DNA of 64,000 bases, from the NCBI GenBank assembly GCA_019802505.1, contig JAFMOC010000952.1:62001-126000 (forward strand), given 5' to 3'. Shown here in pieces: positions 1 to 10,625 of this stretch (its first letter is position 1; each line of letters starts with the position of its first letter). The stretch comes from Corydoras sp. C115. Its lineage: Eukaryota > Chordata > Actinopteri > Siluriformes > Callichthyidae. Below the pieces are notes generated by a model. That model worked only from the letters and a program-made list of their open reading frames with translations. It ran no database searches and was not told the origin of the DNA. Position numbers and translations under genes: made by a program.

Positions 1-290
1 AAGATCACGGGATCCATTAGGACAGGAGTGCCCACACATTTCTGGCCCGAGATCTAATTTTCCATTGGACAGGTCATCGAGACCTACCGGGGTCAATCTC
101 TATTTATTAAGCTTTTATATTGAAATCTGTTTACACACATCATGTTAGTATTGTTGAATCTGTTAGAATTGCTCTTTTATTAAACACATTCCAGCAAATA
201 GCACGGAGAAAACCTGATTTTAATACACCCAAACACACAGTGTACAGCACAAATGTAAAACAATCACTGTAACCCACATTTCCCCAAACA
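1..290. other. AT-rich sequence, nothing recognised
   Basis: No convincing coding region or repeat family was recognised. Its last bases (283-290, CCCAAACA) are the left target-site copy of the adjacent SINE. Confidence 0.5.
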
Positions 291-637
291 TATATCCATC
301 CATCCATTATCTTCCACTTTATCCTCTATTAGGGTCAAGGGGGTTTCCCCATGCCCATTCAGGGGAGAACAGGCGCTGGGCAGATACACCCAGGACAGGG
401 TGCCAATCTATCACTGGGCACACTCACACACACAAACACACTCTATATGGGGCAATTTTGGAGAATGCAATTGAGACCTTGATCCATGTTTTTGGACTGT
501 GGGAAGAAACCAGAGAACCCGAAGGAAAGCCACGTGGACACGGGGAGAACATGGAAACTCCACCCAGATTGGGATTCGAACTGGGAATCCCTGGTGCTGA
601 GAGGAGAACATGCTAACCATTAAGCCACTGTGCTGCA
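291..637 (-). mobile_element. tRNA-derived SINE, near full length
   Basis: Read on the minus strand this starts with a tRNA-like head (TGGCTTAATGGTTAGCATG as A box, GGTTCGAAT-like B box, here decayed) and ends in a short simple-repeat tail. It is flanked by an 8-bp direct repeat CCCAAACA (283-290 and 638-645), the expected target-site duplication. The same family recurs at 681, 4543, 5369, 12878, 44533, 45500, 46188 and 54873. ORFs predicted inside it are spurious. Confidence 0.9.
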
Positions 638-680
638 CCCAAACAGAACATGAATATTAATAAAAGCAAATGTGAGTTTA

Positions 681-1025
681 ATTCATTCATTATCTTCCAC
701 TTTATCCTCTATTAGGGTCGCGGTGGGGTTCCTCATGCCCATCCAGGGGAGAACGTCTCGGGCGCTGGGCAGATACACCCAGGACAGGGCGCCAATCTAT
801 CGCTGGGCACACACTCACTCAGACAAACACACTCTATAGGGGGCAATTTGGAGAACTCAATTAACTTAATCCATGTTTTTGGACTGTGGGAGAAAACCGG
901 AGAACCCGGAGGAAACCCACGCAGACACAGGGAGAACATGGAAACTCCACCCAGATGGGGATTCGAACCGGGAATCCCTAGTGCTGAGAGGCGACCGTGC
1001 TAACCACTAAGCCACCGTGCCGCCC
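681..1025 (-). mobile_element. tRNA-derived SINE, full length
   Basis: This is a full copy of the window's SINE family, with head at 1025 and tail at 681. It is bounded by a perfect 13-bp target-site duplication AAATGTGAGTTTA (668-680 and 1026-1038), so the insertion is well preserved and probably fairly recent. The long perfect duplication fits LINE-driven target-primed reverse transcription. Confidence 0.93.
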
Positions 1026-1275
1026 AAATGTGAGTTTAACATTGTAAAAAAATATTCACCCCACCACACTCTAAATGAAAGTGGAACATTTTAGTTCTTT
1101 TTGAGCTTCACTCTTCCTTCATTCATCTTGTCAGTCAAATAAAGTGTAAAAACACAAACAGAAACTCTCTAATGTAGATGATTCTCGAGGCAGTGCTTCG
1201 GATTTAGGCACGGAGACGTGGCCACATACAGGTTTTGGGAACAGCGAGAGTGTATGTGTGCGTGTGTGTATAAGC

Positions 1276-1904
1276 CAGTGCTTCTCAAATAGTGGGGCGC
1301 GCCCCCCTGGGGGGGGCGCAGTGCGGTGCCTGGGGGGGGCGCATAACAAGATATCACAAAGCAAGCGATATTAAGTGTACTGACTTCCTCATTTTGATAA
1401 TTTTTTTAAAAACAGCACAAATTGTTGTATTCATTTTTGTTTTGTAGGTTAAAGTGTTAATAAATTGTGCTCCTGAATTAATGATGCTGATGAATTTTAA
1501 TTTATTATTATTTATTGATTTTATTTAATTTCATTTTTCAGTATCAAATGCCAGTCAGTTCAAAAATGTTTCTAGTTGAAATAAGGATTTCATTCGTTTC
1601 TGTTACAAACTAAAAAACAAAGTTAATTAAATTATTCTGTTCTAAGTTGATCTATATTTCTTTCTTTTTTGTTTTCTTTATTGTTAGTAAGTATACATTG
1701 TTATAAAAGAGGTGCACTTAGAACAAATTTATAGACAAATCATACTACAGTGGGCGTGTAAAAATAATTTTTCATCCCATTTTGTCATGTACGGGGGGGG
1801 GGGGGGAGTGTGGGGAGTGTGCGTGCGTGTGTGTGTGGGGGGGGGGCGCAAAAAGTTTTCTTCTTCCTAGGGGGGGCTTAACAGAAAATAATTGAGAAGC
1901 ACTG
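1276..1904. mobile_element. Non-autonomous hAT element (MITE)
   Basis: The termini are inverted (CAGTGCTTCTCAA at the left, TTGAGAAGCACTG at the right) and the flanks carry a perfect 8-bp duplication GTATAAGC (1268-1275 and 1905-1912). An 8-bp duplication with CAGTG-type ends is the hAT superfamily signature. The interior has G-runs next to both ends (about 1300-1340 and 1794-1880) and no transposase, so it depended on an enzyme made elsewhere. Confidence 0.93.
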
Positions 1905-1947
1905 GTATAAGCGCTTCCGATACTGTGCTGTAAAAAAGCGCTGACAC

Positions 1948-2223
1948 GTGATAAAAGCTTTTTTTCCCTCAAACCTCCATCGTGATCCACCTGACAGCCC
2001 GATCGACGTATTGAGCACCCCTGCATTAGGATATTGGAAAACGCAAAGACTTCATCACTCGGCTTTATATAAACTAGCAATGAAATATCTATGTATGCCG
2101 TCATTATCAGTGCCCTGTGAAAGGGTCTTCTTTGAAGCAGGAGAAATCGTATGTAAACGGCGCAATTGCCTCAGTCCAAATATTTTAAATCAGCTGATGT
2201 TTTTAAATAAAACTTGTGAATGA
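1948..2223 (+). pseudogene. hAT (Ac/ZBED-like) transposase C-terminal fragment
   Basis: The translation ends in the hAT C-terminal dimerisation domain. Visible are the pattern LAMKYLCMPSLSVPCERVF, then EAGEIVCKRRNCLSP and MFLNK. This domain mediates dimerisation of Ac-like transposases. Only about 75 residues of the domain are present, with no BED finger or catalytic core upstream, and the MITE at 1276-1904 lies immediately 5'. The start is arbitrary because the frame opens without a real start codon. It is best read as the last piece of a decayed autonomous hAT element, not a domesticated gene. Confidence 0.85.
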
Positions 2224-2560
2224 ACCTTGTTCAGTCCGTTTCCCGTTTTTATTGAAGTTGCCTGTAATGCATTTTTAAGTCCAGCAGATGTCGCCATTAT
2301 ATGATACAGCAACACAGTGTGGACACAGTTTGGGGAAATGTGCCACACACCCAATGAGGCCTCACCTGCCATCACTAGCGGGATGTACGTCACTAGTACC
2401 GCTGAAAATTAATACCGCGCATGCGCTGTGTTTCGTCTCCTCATTACTTGTTTCAGGGAAACAGACATGGTGGATCAGTCCGTGTGCCAGAGCTCACTTT
2501 CAGGGTTCAGTTTTGAAAACTGCAACAGGTAAGAAGATCATTTATATTATACACTACTTA

Positions 2561-2562
<2 letters not shown>
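2224..2562. other. Unassigned sequence after hAT relic
   Basis: No family was recognised. It probably includes the 3' untranslated end of the hAT element. No matching terminal inverted repeat could be identified. Confidence 0.4.

Positions 2563-2654
<92 letters not shown>
2563..2654. repeat. Compound (CA)n(TA)n microsatellite
   Basis: About 40 bp of alternating CA is followed directly by about 52 bp of alternating TA. The ORF running through it is a low-complexity artefact. Confidence 0.98.
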
Positions 2655-2656
<2 letters not shown>

Positions 2657-3063
2657 GTTAATTAGTTCTGGTTATATTCCCGTTGATGCTGAAACAAACC
2701 GTGGTTGTGAATGAGCATTGGATTACCGGGAAGAACAACAAAATGGCGCCGGAATGATTCAGTACATTTATCGCGACAGAAAAAAAACGATAACGGAGAT
2801 TTAAAATCAGTGGTTATCAAAGGTTTTTAGACCAAGTAGCAACCACTATTAAATAAAAACTTTCACGTACCACCCATGTTTTTCTTCCCAACACGACATA
2901 TGGCTAATAACTGAACTTACGCGATGTAACTTAGTCCGTTTTTTTAAATAAACACTTCTCGACAGTCAAATACTGCCATTTCCATTTATTGTCCAAATTA
3001 TGAAACACCTCGGAAAATCATACCATCATGCCTTGCGTACCAGTTTGAGAAACACTGATTTAG
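2655..3063. other. Unassigned AT-rich sequence
   Basis: No gene was found. The stretch around 2810-3060 contains phrases seen in decayed teleost repeats but could not be classified. Confidence 0.35.
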
Positions 3064-3235
3064 GACCGGAGTCAAGTGATCCGTGGTTTAGCGATTCAAG
3101 GTGAATCATCCGCGCTTTATAATTGCTCCAATATACTATATATAATATAATTGCTCCAATATACTCATATTACGGTAGTTCACAGAGAACGTTGTAAATT
3201 AGACTTTTTCAAAGGACTTCAACCCTTATATTTAG

Positions 3236-3238
<3 letters not shown>

Positions 3239-3307
<69 letters not shown>

Positions 3308-3328
3308 GCATATATATATATATATATA
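3239..3328. repeat. (TA)n microsatellite
   Basis: Alternating TA of about 60 bp, an ACACATGCA interruption, then more TA. It lies at the same position inside the terminus of element A as the TA tract at 45965 in element B, so it belongs to the element. Confidence 0.95.
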
Positions 3329-3339
3329 AACTGATTTTA

Positions 3340-4170
3340 AAGGAAAATTTCTCAAAAATTACCCATAATGCCTAAACCATTCCACTACTGCATGACAGGT
3401 AGGTGTCTTCTCCATTAACACTGTCAGTTTCAGAGGATTTCACTGTACCATTGTTTTAATAAAGTCATGTTAAAGTTACACTGTCTTTAGGTGAATTATA
3501 CATATATGGAATACACTGATTGAATATCAATTTCTCAAAAATTACCCATAATGTCTAAACCATTCCACTACCACATAATAGGTAGGGGTCTTCTCCATCA
3601 CCACTGTCAGTTTCAGAGGATTTCACTGTACCATATTTTAATAAAATCATGTTAAAGTTACACTGTCTTTAGGCGAATTTTATATATACCGTATAAACTA
3701 CAATTGGACATCAATTTCTCAAAAATTACCCATAATGTCTAAACCATTCCACTACTATATAACAGGTAGGGGTCTTCTCCATCAATACTGTCAGTTTCAG
3801 AGGATTTCACTGTACCATTTATTAATAATTCAGAGTTAAAATCATGCCAACATTAGGCGAATTATACATGTATGGAATAGTCTGATTTTGGACATCAATT
3901 TTTCAGAATCTATCCATTATGTCTAAACCATTCCACTGCTACATGATGGGTACTATATGATATCATGATATGATACTAACTTTAGGCAAATTATACATAT
4001 ATGGTATATATTGATTTTGGGGGAAAAAAATCTAAAAAATTACCCATAATTCCTAAACCATTCCACTACTACTTGACAGTTGAATTAGTTGATAGTCTTG
4101 TCTATCATCACTATAAGTTTCAGAGTATCACTTAGGATTGTTGTCTACATTTAGTACTTAGAACAGTTAT
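3340..4170 (+). repeat. 184-bp tandem array, left arm of element A
   Basis: Successive units are anchored by ACCCATAATG-TCTAAACC at 3361, 3544 and 3728, then at 3912, giving a period of 183-184 bp. A shortened unit follows at 4042. Each unit carries CAGTTTCAGAGGATTTCAC, ATTAATAAAGTCATG and TTAGGCGAATTATA. There is no coding potential. Confidence 0.92.
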
Positions 4171-4542
4171 TTAATTGGGTTTATCTGCCTCCTTTGCCCT
4201 TTGCGCTGACTGACGCACCACTAAGACATGAAAAATGAAAATTATCTATTTGACAGTATTTTTTTACACATAATGAAATTAGTCCTTCCTTTAACCCAGC
4301 CGTGCGGTGAAATTTTGCCATTTAAATGACATAAATGTTAATGTGTTAATGTCTAGCCCAATAATGTTGAGTCTTCAGAAAGGACTTTGCCTTATATATT
4401 TAAATGAGCCCATTGCATTTTTTCCTAAATGATGATAATTTATTGTACATAATTACAGATACAAGAAAATCTACATATATTTTTGAAAACCTAGATGCTT
4501 GTGTTCCTGCATATTAAAGAATTATAGTTAATTTATTATTCT

Positions 4543-4893
4543 TTGGGCGGCATGGTGGCTTAGTGGTTGGCACATTCGCCTCTCAGCGCTAGGGATTCAC
4601 GATTCGAATCCCCATCTGGGTGGAGTTTCCATGTTCTCCCCGTGTCTGCGTGTGTTTCCTCCGGGTTCTTCGGTTTCCTCCCACAGTCCAAAAACATGGA
4701 TCAAGTCAATTGAATTCTCAAAATTGCCCCATATAGAGTGTGTCTGTGTGAGTGAGTGTGTGCCCAGCGATGGATTGGCGCCCTGTCCTGGGTCTATCTG
4801 CCCAGCGCCCGAGACGTTCTCCCCTGGATGGGCATGGGGAACCCCACTTCGACCCTAATAGAGGATAAAGCGGGAGATAATGAATGAATGAAT
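4543..4893 (+). mobile_element. tRNA-derived SINE inside element A
   Basis: A full-length copy (head GGCGGCATGGTGGCTTAGTGG, B box GATTCGAATCC, tail TGAATGAATGAA) flanked by a 9-bp duplication TATTATTCT (4534-4542 and 4894-4902). It sits just 3' of the PHD ORF of element A. Element B lacks it at the matching place, so it inserted after the two elements diverged. Confidence 0.93.
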
Positions 4894-4895
4894 TA

Positions 4896-5270
4896 TTATT
4901 CTGAGCTGCAGTTTGGGCACTGCCATTCCTCTTCTGTATTCACCGTGGTTTCAGGGATGCTGGCACAAGAAGGATGGAACCGCTCTTTGCAATCAGGGCA
5001 CTGCACCATGATCTCCCCATTGTAGGCTGTTCTGCACAAGCAGTGAACCTTAACTGTAGTCTGTTGTGATTTTTTTTTTTTTTTTTCTCTGTTGTGTTGC
5101 CAAGGTCCAATTTCAAATCCTGTTGTTTCTTTAGTAAGAGATGCATAAAGTTGTGCTCTGATCCGCGTTTCAGTAAAATAGCATTGTTCTGGACGCAGCC
5201 CCCTACAAATGTCATCAGCAAAAGCAATGGGCAAAAAAACACATATGTTGCTTTTTTTGTTGTTGTACAT
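4896..5270 (-). pseudogene. C48-protease-tail plus PHD-finger protein fragment (element A)
   Basis: The open frame of 124 codons has two parts. Residues about 15-60 (AFADDICRGLRPEQCYF...) resemble the end of Ulp1/C48-type cysteine protease domains found in transposon proteins. That part is inference, since the catalytic residues are not included. Residues about 75-122 form a PHD finger with C4HC3 ligands: HCLC, CPDC, FHPSC and CPNC. PHD fingers bind histone H3 tails or related peptides. An A-run in the middle encodes repeated lysines. The 5' part is missing and no upstream exon is visible. A homologous frame lies at 47615-47917. It is a remnant of the element's own gene. Confidence 0.72.
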
Positions 5271-5368
5271 CTGACATAATCACCATAAATTCTGGGGCCC
5301 TTGGCCGCAACATCCATGACAGTGCCTGGCACTGTTGTCAAGTTCGTGCATTTGCACAAAAGTTCCTT

Positions 5369-5687
5369 GTGCGTTCGCCTCTCATCACTAGGGATTCCCG
5401 GTTTAAATCCCCATCTGGTTGGAGTTTCCATGTTCTCCCCGTGTCCACGTGTGTTTCCTCCGGGTTCTCCGGTTTCCTCCCACAGTCCAAAAACATGGAT
5501 CAAGTTAATTGAGTTCTCCAAATTGCCCCATATAGAGTGTGTCTGTGTGAGTGAGTGTGTGCCCAGCGATGGATTGGCGCCCTGTCCTGGGTGTATCTGC
5601 CCAGTGCCCGAGACGTTCTCCCCTGGATGGGCATGGGGAACCCCATCGCGACCCTAATAGAGGATAAAGCGGGTCATAATGAATGAA
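5369..5687 (+). mobile_element. tRNA-derived SINE, 5'-truncated
   Basis: The copy starts inside the tRNA-like head (GTTCGCCTCTCATCACTAGG) and runs to the TGAATGAATA tail. Comparison with element B around 47480 shows it interrupts element A sequence, with loss of adjoining bases. Confidence 0.9.
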
Positions 5688-5724
5688 TATATGGATAAAT
5701 TCTAAGATATTGGTCTCAAAAATG

Positions 5725-5985
5725 AAGATAAGCTAAGATAAGATAAACCTTTATTTGTCCCACAATGTGGAAATTCACATTCTCAGCAGCAAGTTAGTGT
5801 TAGACATGTGAAAAAATAAGTTTTTAAGAAATAGAATAAAAATAATAGTTTGTTTTAAAAAATAAAAAGCAATTATAATAGAAAATATACATCTATTTAT
5901 ACACAGGACAATACACATTTATGTACATGTAAACACGGATGAGCAAAATGAACCAAATATAGTCTATTCTAGATACAGTATGTAT
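5725..5985 (-). mobile_element. LINE 3'-end fragment within element A
   Basis: The sequence AAGATAAGATAAACCTTTATT followed by TGTCCCACAATGTGGAAATTC is a LINE/SINE 3' tail phrase very common in teleosts. The reverse-complement copy is at about 47130-47350 in element B, so it was already part of the ancestral element. Confidence 0.55.
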
Positions 5986-6705
5986 AATTCACCTAAAGTT
6001 AGTATAACTTTAACATGACATTATTAATAAATGGTACAGTGAAATCCTGTGAAACTGACAGAGGTGATGAACATGACCTCCACCTATCATATAGTAGTGG
6101 AATGGTTTAGACATTATGGATAGATTCTGAAAAATTGATGTCCAAAATCAAACTATTCCATACATGTATAATTTGCCTAATGTTGGCATGATTTTAACTC
6201 TGAAATATTAATAAATGGTACAGTGAAATCCTCTGAAACTGACAGTGGTGATGGACATGACCTCCACTTATCATATAATAGTGGAATGGTTTAGGCATTA
6301 TTGGTTATTTCTGAGATATTGATGTCAAAAATTAATCTATTCCATGTATGTATAAATCACCTAAAGGCAGTATAATTTTAACATGAGTTTATTAAAAAAT
6401 GGTACAATGAAATCCTCTGAATTTTAGAGCAGGGGTAGACAAGACCCCTACCTATTATGTGGTAGCGGAATGGTTTAGACATTATGGGTAATGTGGGAGA
6501 AATTTATATTCAATCAGTGTATTCCATATATGTATAATTTGCCTAAAGACAGTGTAATTTTAACATGATTTTATGAAAAAATGGTACAGTGAAATCCTCT
6601 GAAACTGACAGTGATGGAGAAGACCCCTACCTGTTATATAGTAGTGGAATGGTTTAGACATTATGGGTAGTTTTTGAGAAATTTTTTGAGAACTGATTTT
6701 TAACT
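5985..6705 (-). repeat. 184-bp tandem array, right arm of element A
   Basis: About four units of the 3340-4170 repeat in reverse complement, anchored by GGTTTAGACATTATGG-like phrases. The arm ends near 6705 where homology to the left arm (AAACTGATTTTAAAGG region at 3330) stops. Confidence 0.9.
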
Positions 6706-6800
6706 GCAGCAGGCGTGCCCAATACGTCGATCACACAGTGTGTGTTGGTACATTGCCATGGATCACTCCACAAGTTTGAGAAAAGAATGACTTTAAATGA
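6706..6800. mobile_element. Short hAT-like terminus fragment
   Basis: GCAGGCGTGCCCAATACGTC resembles the end of a hAT-type teleost repeat. No partner end was found. Confidence 0.35.
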
Positions 6801-6949
6801 CAACTTTTATTACAACACGGCATCGGAAGCACTTATCCACACGCTCACAAACACATTTAGACACAGTGAGTCGTTCTGAGTCACGATCTCTATTCCTGTG
6901 CGAGCAACCTCTCTGTCTCTCCTCTCTCTCTCTCTCAAGTTTTCAAGTT

Positions 6950-7975
6950 TTTTTTTTTCAGGTTTAGAGTACTTTATTAACATGAATGTGCATTGTTGCC
7001 AAAGCATTGAGTAAAGAGAAAATACAAACATAAGAACGATATTAAGTTTAGAACATGGCATGTAACAGTGTTACATCATTTACATAAGGTATAATTTTAC
7101 AATAAATTAAATAAATCTATTAAACGTGTAGGTCCTCCTCATTTGGGTGTGGTTGGTTGCTGATTGTCCCTCAGTTGGTGACAGGCTGTGACCTATTTAG
7201 CCGCCTGTAAGATGATCTCTTCTTTTTCTCCTAATATAAACAGGAGTTTTTCTCTGCTGCTGTGGTGTTGGAACTCCGGAGAGATGCGGATGTTATAGAG
7301 ATGAGAGATGTTATAGAACATGGTTCTAACAGATTGGTATTTGGAGCATTCTGTCTCGATGGCAGCTGATGTGCAGTGGGGGCAGAGTCGATCCTCTCTG
7401 GGTAACCAGTTCTGTCTGCGTCTCCCCGTTTCGATGGCCAGACTGTGGTCACTGAGTCTGTACCTCGTTAGCATCCTCCTCAGGGTTCTATCTTTAATTT
7501 TATGCAGGTAGGTTGCTAATGTGTACTCTCGATTTAGGGCTGAGTAGCACTGGAGTTTGGGTTGTTGTTAGATTGATGCAGTCCAGTGGGTGATGTATTT
7601 CTACTTTTGGTTGATTTAGTATTTGTTTTGGTCTGATTGTATGTGTGAGTGTTTGGACTGCATGTTGTCTGTGGTGTCAGGGGGTTCTGGATCATATAAG
7701 CTCAGAACCATCTGTACTAGGGGGCTGCTTTTCACGTTCTGTTCTTGGTGAGTGAGGGCCTTATTGTGGAGTGACTGAGGGTCGCTGGTTTTGATGTGTT
7801 TCCAGAAATTCAGAGCTCTTTTTTGGATGTCGAAAATCAGGGGGTATTGTCCTAATTCGGCCCTGCAGGCGTTGTTCGGGACCTTCCTCTGTACGTGAAG
7901 AATGTTCCTGCAGAACTCTGTCACAGACAGATCTAAGCCAAAACTTCCCGTGGAGCACAGTGTGATGCCCATATC
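6950..7975 (-). pseudogene. Non-LTR retrotransposon, C-terminal end
   Basis: Minus-strand frames 7616-7972 and 7193-7474 carry typical LINE ORF2 C-terminal signatures: RALNFWKHIKTSDPQSL, then MLTRYRLSDHSLAIETGRRR, WLPREDRLCPHC and a decayed zinc-binding motif. About 60 bp of frameshifted sequence separates them. The 3' untranslated region ends at an A-run (complement of the T-run at 6948-6958). No reverse-transcriptase core remains, so this is a 5'-truncated, dead copy. I cannot place the clade firmly. Confidence 0.8.
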
Positions 7976-8019
7976 CAGTCAGAATGGTTGATTGGCAGAG
8001 AGCGGAGCTGGCGTCACCA

Positions 8020-8345
8020 CCTAGTTCAATTTCGATGGAGAGCGAGAGAGAAAAATATACGTGCTGCTCTAGACATAACAGTGGCTGAATTACAACAATT
8101 CCACAAAGATGAGTGGGCCAAAAATTTCTCCAGAACACAGTAAAAGACTCATTGGAAGTTATTGCAAATGCTCAGTTGCAGTTTTTGCTGCTAAGTGTCA
8201 CCCGACCAGCTATTAGGTTTAGGGGCAATCACTTTTTCACACAGGCCATGTAGGTTTGGATTTTTTTTTTTCTCTTTTTTTCCCATATATTTAAATTGGT
8301 TTGATGTTCCGAAACATTTAAGTGTGACAAACATGCAAAAAAGTC
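8020..8345 (+). mobile_element. Tc1/mariner-like fragment
   Basis: Contains CAATCACTTTTTCACACAGG and AACATTTAAGTGTGACAAAC, phrases of a Tc1/mariner repeat widespread in fish whose end (CAGTGGTGTGAAAAAGT) also appears at 51787. No transposase frame is open. Confidence 0.6.
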
Positions 8346-8455
8346 ACATCAAGTCACATGGAAACTAAACTGCTCATGATTTAAAAGCAGAATTTAAAAT
8401 GACACAAAGATTTAGCAGAGTTCAATGTAAAAATAAGTAAAATATTTATGTACAC

Positions 8456-8885
8456 TAGGGGTGTCTTCAACTAAGGATTTTCATAGTCAGATTTTCCCTA
8501 TAGTCGAATCAGTTAAAATTTCACCACAAGATGGCGCTATAAGCGTGGTTTTTAAAAAAAGATTTTTTTTTTTTATATTTTACTTGTTTTTCTAGAGCTT
8601 TTGCAATGTGCAACTAACTGCAGGGGGAGCTTTATTAATGTGTAGCCTATTGTTAATGCGCACACATCATTAAAAAAAAAATATTAACAGAAATTAGGAT
8701 TTTATTTGACAAAAGGCTATATATATATAACGAAAACAAAGACATTTCATGTAAAAACTAATGCTTAGCAGCATCCATGGGCACCCCCATGTGGTCAAAA
8801 TGGTACATTCGACTATGAGGTTCATAGTCGACTACGGTTCTCCGAATCGAATCGTCGAATCAGCGAATATTGCAGCTCACCCCTA
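8456..8885. mobile_element. hAT-type MITE with TAGGGGTG ends
   Basis: Inverted ends TAGGGGTG / CACCCCTA are flanked by an 8-bp duplication with one mismatch (ATGTACAC at 8448-8455, ACGTACAC at 8886-8893). Sub-terminal CATAGTC/GACTATG motifs are inverted as well (about 8488 and 8811-8840). No coding capacity is visible. Confidence 0.85.
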
Positions 8886-8893
8886 ACGTACAC

Positions 8894-10097
8894 ATTATTT
8901 TGGGTAAAACATGGAATTAGATTAAATTTGAAATATCTGAGTGATCTTGTAGTGATCTCTTTCTGTTCTGTTATTCATTAGTTTTCTAATTAAATGGTTA
9001 AAATGATGTCATGATTTGATTAATTATATTTTGATCAAATTCACCACTTATCATGGTTCCCTTGCGTACACCCTGCTCTGCTTGGAGGATGATGCTGATT
9101 CCCTCGGTCTCAGCACAATTGGCAGGATCATTTTCAATGTATGTGTGTTCGAAAATAATTCATGGCATTGTAAAACATGGTGCTTTCAGATTCCAAATGT
9201 CCATCACAGCATAGGCCCTGCAGTTTACCGAAGGTGGAAGTCTGATCTAATATTGTCCTCTTATTTCAGGGAATTTGGACATGACCGCAGACGAAACATA
9301 ATGATCCCAAACATGCACACATGAAAGACTGTAGAAATCATTGGATACACATGACCTGCTTTCACACATTCCATTCAGTTTGTGAACTGAATTTCCATTA
9401 CTTCGTCTTCATCCCCATCACACAGTCTTACTACAATATAAACATCGACTTTTTATTATACTAATTATACAACTAATTATAACTATATGTTTTGGAAATA
9501 TATAATTAAACTGAAGGTTCCTACAAGCTCCAGAAAGTAGGAGAAGGGTGTCCGTAGAGGTACAGTGGTTCTGTACTGTTGGAATGGTTTTGGAAATCTG
9601 CTTTTGAATTATTCATATATCTCATTTAGGGTTTTCTCCGCTGTGAATTTTGGATCTCTTATGTTGGCCAAAAATAGGATGCTGTGCAACATCTGAAAAA
9701 TAGAAATGCGCCACATAAGCAATAAAAAAAGCAAGTACAGACACCTCTTGAATCTGTTCGTGTTCCTCTCATCTGAGTGTCTGAGGGTCCTCCTCTAACA
9801 AGTTCATCAGCCTTTGTAACAAGGATTTTAATTTTTTTAAATAAAGCATTTGCAAAGAATTCCTTCTATGCCCTATTAAAATAAAATTAAAACAAAGCAA
9901 ATATGAAAATTGACAGTGAAAAGTTAAATAAGAAATGTCTTTAAATAAATGTCTGGCTGGAACATAAAATATTGTTTCATTAGTTCTCAATGAAAGAGCT
10001 TTAACATTGTTTGTTGTCTATAGAAATAACATAAATCCTACCCTGTCTGTCCCTCTGCCATTGTCTGTTAAATAAAATATTTTAGAAAAGGGGAATG
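8894..10097. other. AT-rich stretch without recognised genes
   Basis: Small open frames (9016-9324 plus, 9769-9990 minus) show no domain or codon pattern that I recognise. The minus-strand piece around 9660-9850 reads MNLLEEDPQTLR and could be a decayed exon, but nothing confirms it. The last bases, 10092-10097, are the left target-site copy of the following LTR. Confidence 0.4.
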
Positions 10098-10619
10098 TGT
10101 TAGGAGCTGTCACGTGGTGTGGTTGTGACTGTAGCCCCGCCCTGTAAATAGCGCACCTGGTTCCAATCACGGGGTCTACTTGTACCCGCTAGGTTCCTTT
10201 CTTCAGCGCCAGATGGTTTTGTGTCGCTTATGCCTATGCTTAGCCTCGCCTTGTCTGGCTCCCTAGTACACGTTTCTAGTAGCGCCCTAGCTTTGTTAGT
10301 TTTGTGTTGTGTTTGTTCTGGTACTCGTGGTGTTTTGTGCTCGGTGTTGGCAGCTCACCACTCTGCCGCTGCTGTCTACACTGAGTCACCTACTCACTCC
10401 GTTCTGTGTGCTGGCGGATTCAGACACACGCTGACTTCACACCATGACGTCACGCTACCACCACCACTTCCCATGTGTTATCCACCAGCGTTTGTCTCGC
10501 CTACGGTTGTCTATCCACCTGTGTTGCAATAAAACCCCCTGTTGACTGTCCACCTCTGTCTACAGACTGTCTTGTCCGAGTAGCGGATCCTACCACGCAC
10601 TGGTCGTTAGTTCGTAACA
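10098..10619 (+). mobile_element. Solo LTR (522 bp)
   Basis: The ends are TGTTA...TAACA, flanked by a 6-bp direct repeat GGAATG (10092-10097 and 10620-10625). Inside are an AATAAA signal (10529-10534) and, near the 3' end, CCGAGTAGCGGATCC, shared with the LTRs at 52544 and 56580. No internal retroelement sequence adjoins it, so it is a product of LTR-LTR recombination. The 103-codon ORF inside is not a gene. Confidence 0.87.
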
Positions 10620-10625
10620 GGAATG

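Larger units (their letters stand above)
3064..6705. mobile_element. Element A: large element with inverted terminal repeat arrays
   Basis: A conserved left terminus (GACCGGAGTCAAGTGATCCG at 3064) is followed by a TA tract. Next come roughly 184-bp tandem repeats in one orientation (about 3340-4170). The interior carries a PHD-finger ORF, and the same tandem repeat returns in the opposite orientation (about 5985-6700). Element B at 45768-49890 has the same parts. The symmetry marks a DNA transposon-like unit with very long inverted terminal arrays. The right terminus is missing. Two SINEs (4543 and 5369) inserted later. I cannot assign a superfamily. The C48-like protease tail is a feature of some large eukaryotic DNA transposons. 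Confidence 0.7.

Noticed and set aside
291..1025. tRNA genes in the SINE heads
   Set aside because: A and B boxes are present, but the sequence does not fold into a full tRNA and is followed by the SINE body with target duplications.
2288..2656. 122-codon ORF through CA/TA repeats
   Set aside because: Half of it is microsatellite translation (TH and YI runs), with no domain before it.
9016..9324. 102-codon plus-strand ORF
   Set aside because: No recognisable domain, and no neighbouring exon signals that hold up. A faint NDPKH-like pattern in another frame near 9295 was too weak to call a Tc1 transposase.
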